From Phocoena phocoena (taxonomy: Eukaryota > Chordata > Mammalia > Artiodactyla > Phocoenidae): DNA of 64,000 nt. Shown here one piece after another: positions 59,519 to 64,000 of the stretch (the stretch's first letter is position 1; every line of letters begins with the position of its first letter). Location of the stretch: the NCBI RefSeq assembly GCF_963924675.1, contig NC_089220.1, positions 170,982,761 through 171,046,760 on the forward strand, read 5' to 3'. A program made the translations under genes and the position numbers. The notes below the pieces were generated by a model. The model worked only from the letters and a program-made list of their open reading frames with translations. It ran no database searches and was not told the origin of the DNA.

Positions 59519-61961
59519 TATATAAAGGCAAGGAAAACCTACAAAGAAAAGCAAGGTAGTGATAAATACTAATTCAGGATGATAGGCATCTCAGCTGGGA
59601 AGAGGCAGGGTGATGAGCTGGGGAGAAGGCCATGCAGGTGTGGTCAGGGTCCTACCTCTTGTTTTTGGTGGTGTGTTCATGAGTGACTACGTTACTTAAA
59701 ATAGTAAAATAAAATAAGCAGGCCATGCTAGACCAACAATGAGTATGTGTGTCAGGAACAAAGGATTAATCAATCCTATTCTGTACACCCAAGGTCACAA
59801 ACTTTTATATTTTTTTCTAAATTTTCTACAGTGAGTATCTCTCTCTCTCTTTTTTTTTTTGCCAGATGAAACTAATACGTAGCTTTAAAAAAAATCCTGT
59901 GACATACAGAAGTGTTTATTGCCTAAATATCTAAAATTTGGTATTTGAAATTCTGCCGTTCGTTTTATAGTTCATAAAAATACTGTTAACACCCGGAGCC
60001 TGGGGGCTCCCACCTGTACATGTTTCTGGAGCAAGATGGTGGACTAGGTCCCTCTTGTCCTCTCATTCCATTTCTTTAAGGTAAAGTCCCTCGGCAATGA
60101 CAGATGGGCTGTATCTGAGTGTTTATCATTGTCACTGACTCATGTGGGGACCCCGAAGCCCCTCACTCGCTTCCCTGTCAGCCTTTTGCAGAGATAGGTG
60201 CTATTGAATCCCACTGTCCTTGATCTGCTCAGAACACTTTACAGAGGATACATTTACTCCTCAAGAGTGAAAAGGAAAAAAAAAAAAGCAAAGTATAAAA
60301 TCACTAGTCTAAGATAACATAAATCATAACTATGTAGCAAAAATACATTTTCTTTCCTAGTTCAGATTTCCAAGAAAAACAAAGAAGGGAAGAAGCCACG
60401 CCACCTGTTTTCCTTTGTTTTTCTCTTTAGCAGATGTTAATCTCTCTCTCTCATAGGTGTACACACTTAAAATAAGACACATTCATGATGTAACTTAATT
60501 TTTAAAATGCTGATTATAAATAGATCTGGATCTGTGTGTACTGGATGTCAAAGAACTGTGAAGCCCCCAGGAGACAGCAGTTTGCATGCAAAATGATGAT
60601 TGCCACTGGGGATTCTTCCAGAATTCAAGGAGTTAAGAAAATCCATTCCATCTCGGTGTCCAGTTGCCTATGGGGGCTGTGTTTCTCCAGCAGATCTAGG
60701 ATGGTCAGCCATGGCCAAATGAGGTCTGCCATGGTTCAGGCCACATAGCAAGACTATTCCAGCGAGTTAACCTGCCTTTAAAATAAAATCTCAGATTGTG
60801 GTCTCTTAGGTGTCAACATGGGCTGAGGGTTCAGCCCTGTAGAGAGGAATTACACTTGCTTCTCTTGGTGCCTTTCTAGAAGAAAGTTCCTGGCTCGCAG
60901 TTTTCCAGACTGCAAAGAGAGTGAAGTTATGTCCCACCTTTGTGCAGGGCTTCCTGTGGCCACAGGGACGGGGAGCCATCGACCCCTTTATACTCACAGT
61001 TATGTTCCCTCACAATCCCCCTGCCAGGGCAATGCCTTTTCTCACTGATGCCTTCTCTGAGGCTCTAGCACTACACGATCTATGAGCAGGGACAGGGGAA
61101 GCTTGTGACCTGACTTTCTACCCTGCAAGAGCTCCCAGCTTTGTCATTCACCTTCCATGCTCTGGTTCACCTGTTATCAGTCAGGTCCCCAGGGTAGCAG
61201 GTGGTCTCAGTGTCCACCTACCCTAAATGGACTTGTGTTCCTGCTTTGTTTCTGGTCTTAGAAATTCACCTCATTATCTTGTGAGTTCATTTGTGCACTC
61301 AAGAGGGTGATTTTTATTTTTGACCTAGCATTTTCAGTTTGAAGGTTTCAGGCTATCTTGTCCACATCATATTTCCAGAAACTGAAGTCCTATTCTGTGG
61401 ATCTATTCTTTTTCAGTTCTGATGTTTGCTTGGTGATGGGCACCATGGACTTCTTAAATGCTGCCTTAGGAATTGAAATAAACAAGGATGGCAGTTGGAT
61501 TAGCAAGGGTCAGGCACAGGGAGACATGAGCGAGAAACAGAGTCTACAGTTACTAGGTGGTTGGGATAGTTGGGTGGTGGCCATGTAGTGTGTGTGTGGG
61601 CGTGATGTAGGGGGAGGGGTGATGTTTGCAGCAGGAGAGCAGGTAGTAGATGTCAAGTTCTTAGAAGACAGCCTGGCAATTGTCTCTGTTCCATAAAAGG
61701 CAGCCACTGGGCTTGCTGCGATCACCTGAGTGAAACGGCATGGATGCTCAGGAGGCAGAGAGGTAGAACCTGCCATAACCTCAAGAAGAAAACAAGGGGC
61801 TGGATGACTCACCTTAGAAGGAGATGTGGGAGTGTGTTTAGGAAGGAACAATAGAACATCTAGCAATGGAGAGACAGAAGCGCATCATGGAAACCATACC
61901 AAATTGGACATCAAAACACGTGTATTCAAGCCATGGATCTGCAACTAGTGAGACCCTGTTA
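59519..61961. other. Intergenic DNA
   Basis: About 2.4 kb without a recognised exon, RNA gene or clear repeat. Confidence 0.5.
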
Positions 61962-62448
61962 TTATTTTTTTAAATTTTATTGAAGTGTAGTTGATTTACA
62001 ATGTTGTATTAATTTCTTCTGTACAGCAAAGTGACTCAATTATACATATATTCTTTTTCGTATTTTCCATTATGATTTATTATAGGATTTTTTTAAAGAT
62101 TTTTAAAAATGTGGACCATTTTTAAAGTCTTTATTGAATATCTTACAATATTGCTTCTGTTTTCTGTTTTGGTTTTTTGGCTGCAAGGCATGTGGGATCT
62201 TAGCTCCCTGACCAGGCGTCGAACTGGCACCCCCTGCATGGGAAGGTGAAGTCTTAATCACTGGCCACCAGGGAAGTCTCTATCATAGGATACTGAATAT
62301 AGTTCTCTGTGCTATACAGTAGGACCTTGTTGTTTATCCATTCTATATATACTAGTTTGCATCTGCTAATCCCAAACTCCCAATCCTTCCCTCCTCCAAC
62401 CCCTCCCCCTTGGCAACCACAAGTCTGTTCTCTATGTCTGAGAGACCC
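61962..62448 (-). mobile_element. L1 3' end interrupted by a SINE
   Basis: Antisense L1 (attgaagtgtagttgattta, cagtaggaccttgttgttta, ggcaaccacaagtctgttct) broken at about 62090 and resumed at 62280. Confidence 0.87.
62092..62279 (-). mobile_element. Old CHR-related SINE inside L1 (antisense)
   Basis: Contains ttttggctgcaaggcatgtg, tccctgaccaggcgtcgaac and ggccaccagggaagtc. Flanks tattatagga and tatcatagga are the L1 target duplication. Confidence 0.82.
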
Positions 62449-62514
62449 TGTTATTTTTATAAAATTGATCCTGCTGAGCTCCAGATGTCAATAAGCTACC
62501 TAGGCTACAGGGTA

Positions 62515-63412
62515 ATTTAGGATGGTGATAAAGAACATGGGCTCTAACTTTGGAAAACAGCATGAAATTTCCTCAAAAATTAAAAATAGCACGACCATAT
62601 GATCCAGCAATCCCACCCCTGGTATTCATCCAAAGGAAGTGAAATCATGAGTCTGAAGAGATGGCTGCACTCCCATGTTCACTGCAGCATTATTCACAAT
62701 AGCCAAGACATGGACACAACCCAAGTGCCCATCAATGGATGAACAGATAGAGAAGATGTGATGTATTTTTATATATATATATATATATAAAATACACCCA
62801 TATATATGAATATTAGCCATGAGAAAGAAAGAAATCCTACCATTTGTGACAACATGGATGGAACTTGAGGGCATTATGCTAAGTCAGATAAGTCAGGTGG
62901 AGAAAGACAAATATTGTACATCACGTCCATGTGGAATCTAAAAAAATAACTCATAGAAGCAGAAAGTAGAATGGTGGTTACCAGGGACTGGGGATGGGGG
63001 GAACAGAAGAGGTGGTTTTTAAGGGTACAGCCTTAAAACTGGTAGCTAAATCAGTCCTGGAGAGCAAATGCACAGAATAGAGATTATAGTCAACAATACT
63101 GTACTGTAAACTTCAAAGTTGCTAAGAAACCAAATCTTAATTGTTCCCACCACAAAAAAGAAATGATAATTACGTGACGTGCTACAGGTGTTAGCTAACA
63201 CAGGTGGTAATCATATTGCAATACACAAATGTATCAAATCAACATGCTGTGTACCTTAAACTTAGACAATGTTACATATAATTATATCTCACTTAAAAAA
63301 AGAAGAGCATGGGTTTTGGAGTCAGGCGGACCTGAACTTCAATTTGCTCATCTATAAAACTGGATTAATGATATCTCCCTCTTAGGGTATTATGAGGATT
63401 CACACGACGACT
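62515..63412 (+). mobile_element. MIR split by an L1
   Basis: The MIR start (ataaagaacatgggctctaa) at about 62515-62547 is resumed after the L1 by gagcatgggttttggagtca, then gctcatctataaaactggat and ggtattatgaggattcacac to 63412. Confidence 0.75.
62548..63301 (+). mobile_element. Older L1 3' end (L1MA-like) inside a MIR
   Basis: Sense ORF2-tail and 3' UTR text (catatgatccagcaatccca, caatagccaagacatggaca, atgctgtgtaccttaaactt) with a (ta)n at 62773-62790. Flanks aagaacatgggct and aagagcatgggtt are the target duplication. Confidence 0.85.
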
Positions 63413-63954
63413 GCCAAACTGTTAATAATTTTTAAAAAGGATCTTTTATCATCTTTTTCAAGTTGGTGGAAATTCAGGAATCAGTGATGAAAATGCAAGG
63501 TATTAGTTTAGGGTGGCAGCTAGAGCAAGATTATCATCACTTTGATTATATGTTCCTTTTGTCATTGCTTTTCTTGGCCATTTGCTTTGCCCTCAGCATT
63601 TAAACTGCTTTTTCTTTTATGCTTTCTCCTAATGCTAAAACTTGTGAAGTCTGGACCGTATGTTGATGCACATACTCCATTGATTATTGGTATTATTCTA
63701 TCGGTCCTTTGCATTTCTCTTGATCCCAGAACATCTGTTTTAGATTTGACATTTTTACTGGACAGAGATAAGACGTGCAAGCTTACTTTACTTTACTTTC
63801 TTAACTTATTGTATAGGGTTTTATTTTTCAGTGTTCCTGAGTCACAATTTCTTTAACCAGATTCTCTGCAGGAGGATAGTATTGTAATTTCTAATAAAAG
63901 GGAATTTAAAGAACTATTTATTGACTCATATATTCATTTAAAAAGTAGTTGTTG
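63413..63954. other. Intergenic DNA
   Basis: No gene recognised; a hydrophobic 104-residue plus frame at 63542-63856 has no supporting signal. Confidence 0.5.
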
Positions 63955-64000
63955 AGACTTCCCTGGTGGCGCAGTGGTTAAAAATCCTCCTGTCAATGCA
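63955..64000 (+). mobile_element. CHR-type SINE cut by the window edge
   Basis: Head agacttccctggtggcgcag runs to the last base; the body lies beyond the window. Confidence 0.93.

Noticed and set aside
63542..63856. Hydrophobic 104-residue plus-strand frame
   Set aside because: T-rich DNA yields hydrophobic codons by composition; no other support.
1..64000. CRISPR array, operon, phage or other bacterial system
   Set aside because: No spaced direct repeats, no gene clusters and pervasive mammalian retrotransposons; the tandem repeats present are satellites.

Overview
This window is mammalian genomic DNA, almost certainly from a cetacean. The evidence is about two dozen copies of tRNA-derived CHR-type SINEs (heads reading like cttccctggtggcgcag, bodies with gagcctgtgctccgc) in both orientations, ruminant/cetacean-type L1 3' ends, and older mammalian repeats (MIR, L2, L1M, MaLR LTRs). 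No bacterial, phage or operon-like structure is present.

Only one host coding segment can be supported. A minus-strand first coding exon at 33904-34000 sits in a large CpG island (about 33270-34640). It encodes a signal peptide and a short N-terminal stretch that I recognise as FAM171A1, a type I membrane protein, and it ends at a phase-1 splice donor. The gene is read right to left. Bases 1-33903 are therefore the 5' part of its first intron, and bases above about 34100 are promoter and upstream intergenic DNA. No other exon of FAM171A1 and no exon of a neighbouring gene was recognised.

Intron part (1-33903): unique intronic DNA is broken up by young L1 3' ends (11-335, 8505-9170 with a second L1 nested inside, 18767-19023, 19845-21100, 27664-27907), many CHR SINEs with visible target-site duplications, MIR/L2 fragments, one MaLR LTR at 25050-25312 and an inverted one at 28508-29000, a GGAT microsatellite, an AAT-rich minisatellite, and a near-perfect 27-bp-stem hairpin at 12245-12308. 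The stretch 29001-31309 next to the promoter is free of recognisable repeats.

Upstream part (34640-64000): more SINEs and L1s, including a twin-primed (5'-inverted) L1 at 48511-49234, two SINEs inserted successively at one target site (45102-45451), and an L1 that splits a MIR (62548-63301). The most unusual block is 52889 to about 54840. It is a 5' LTR with a tRNA-Lys-like primer-binding site and a leader carrying a 70-bp tandem duplication. A second, unrelated solo LTR has inserted into that leader in the opposite orientation. The U5-side part of this solo LTR contains a 71-nt tRNA-Glu-like sequence. No intact retroviral gene is present.
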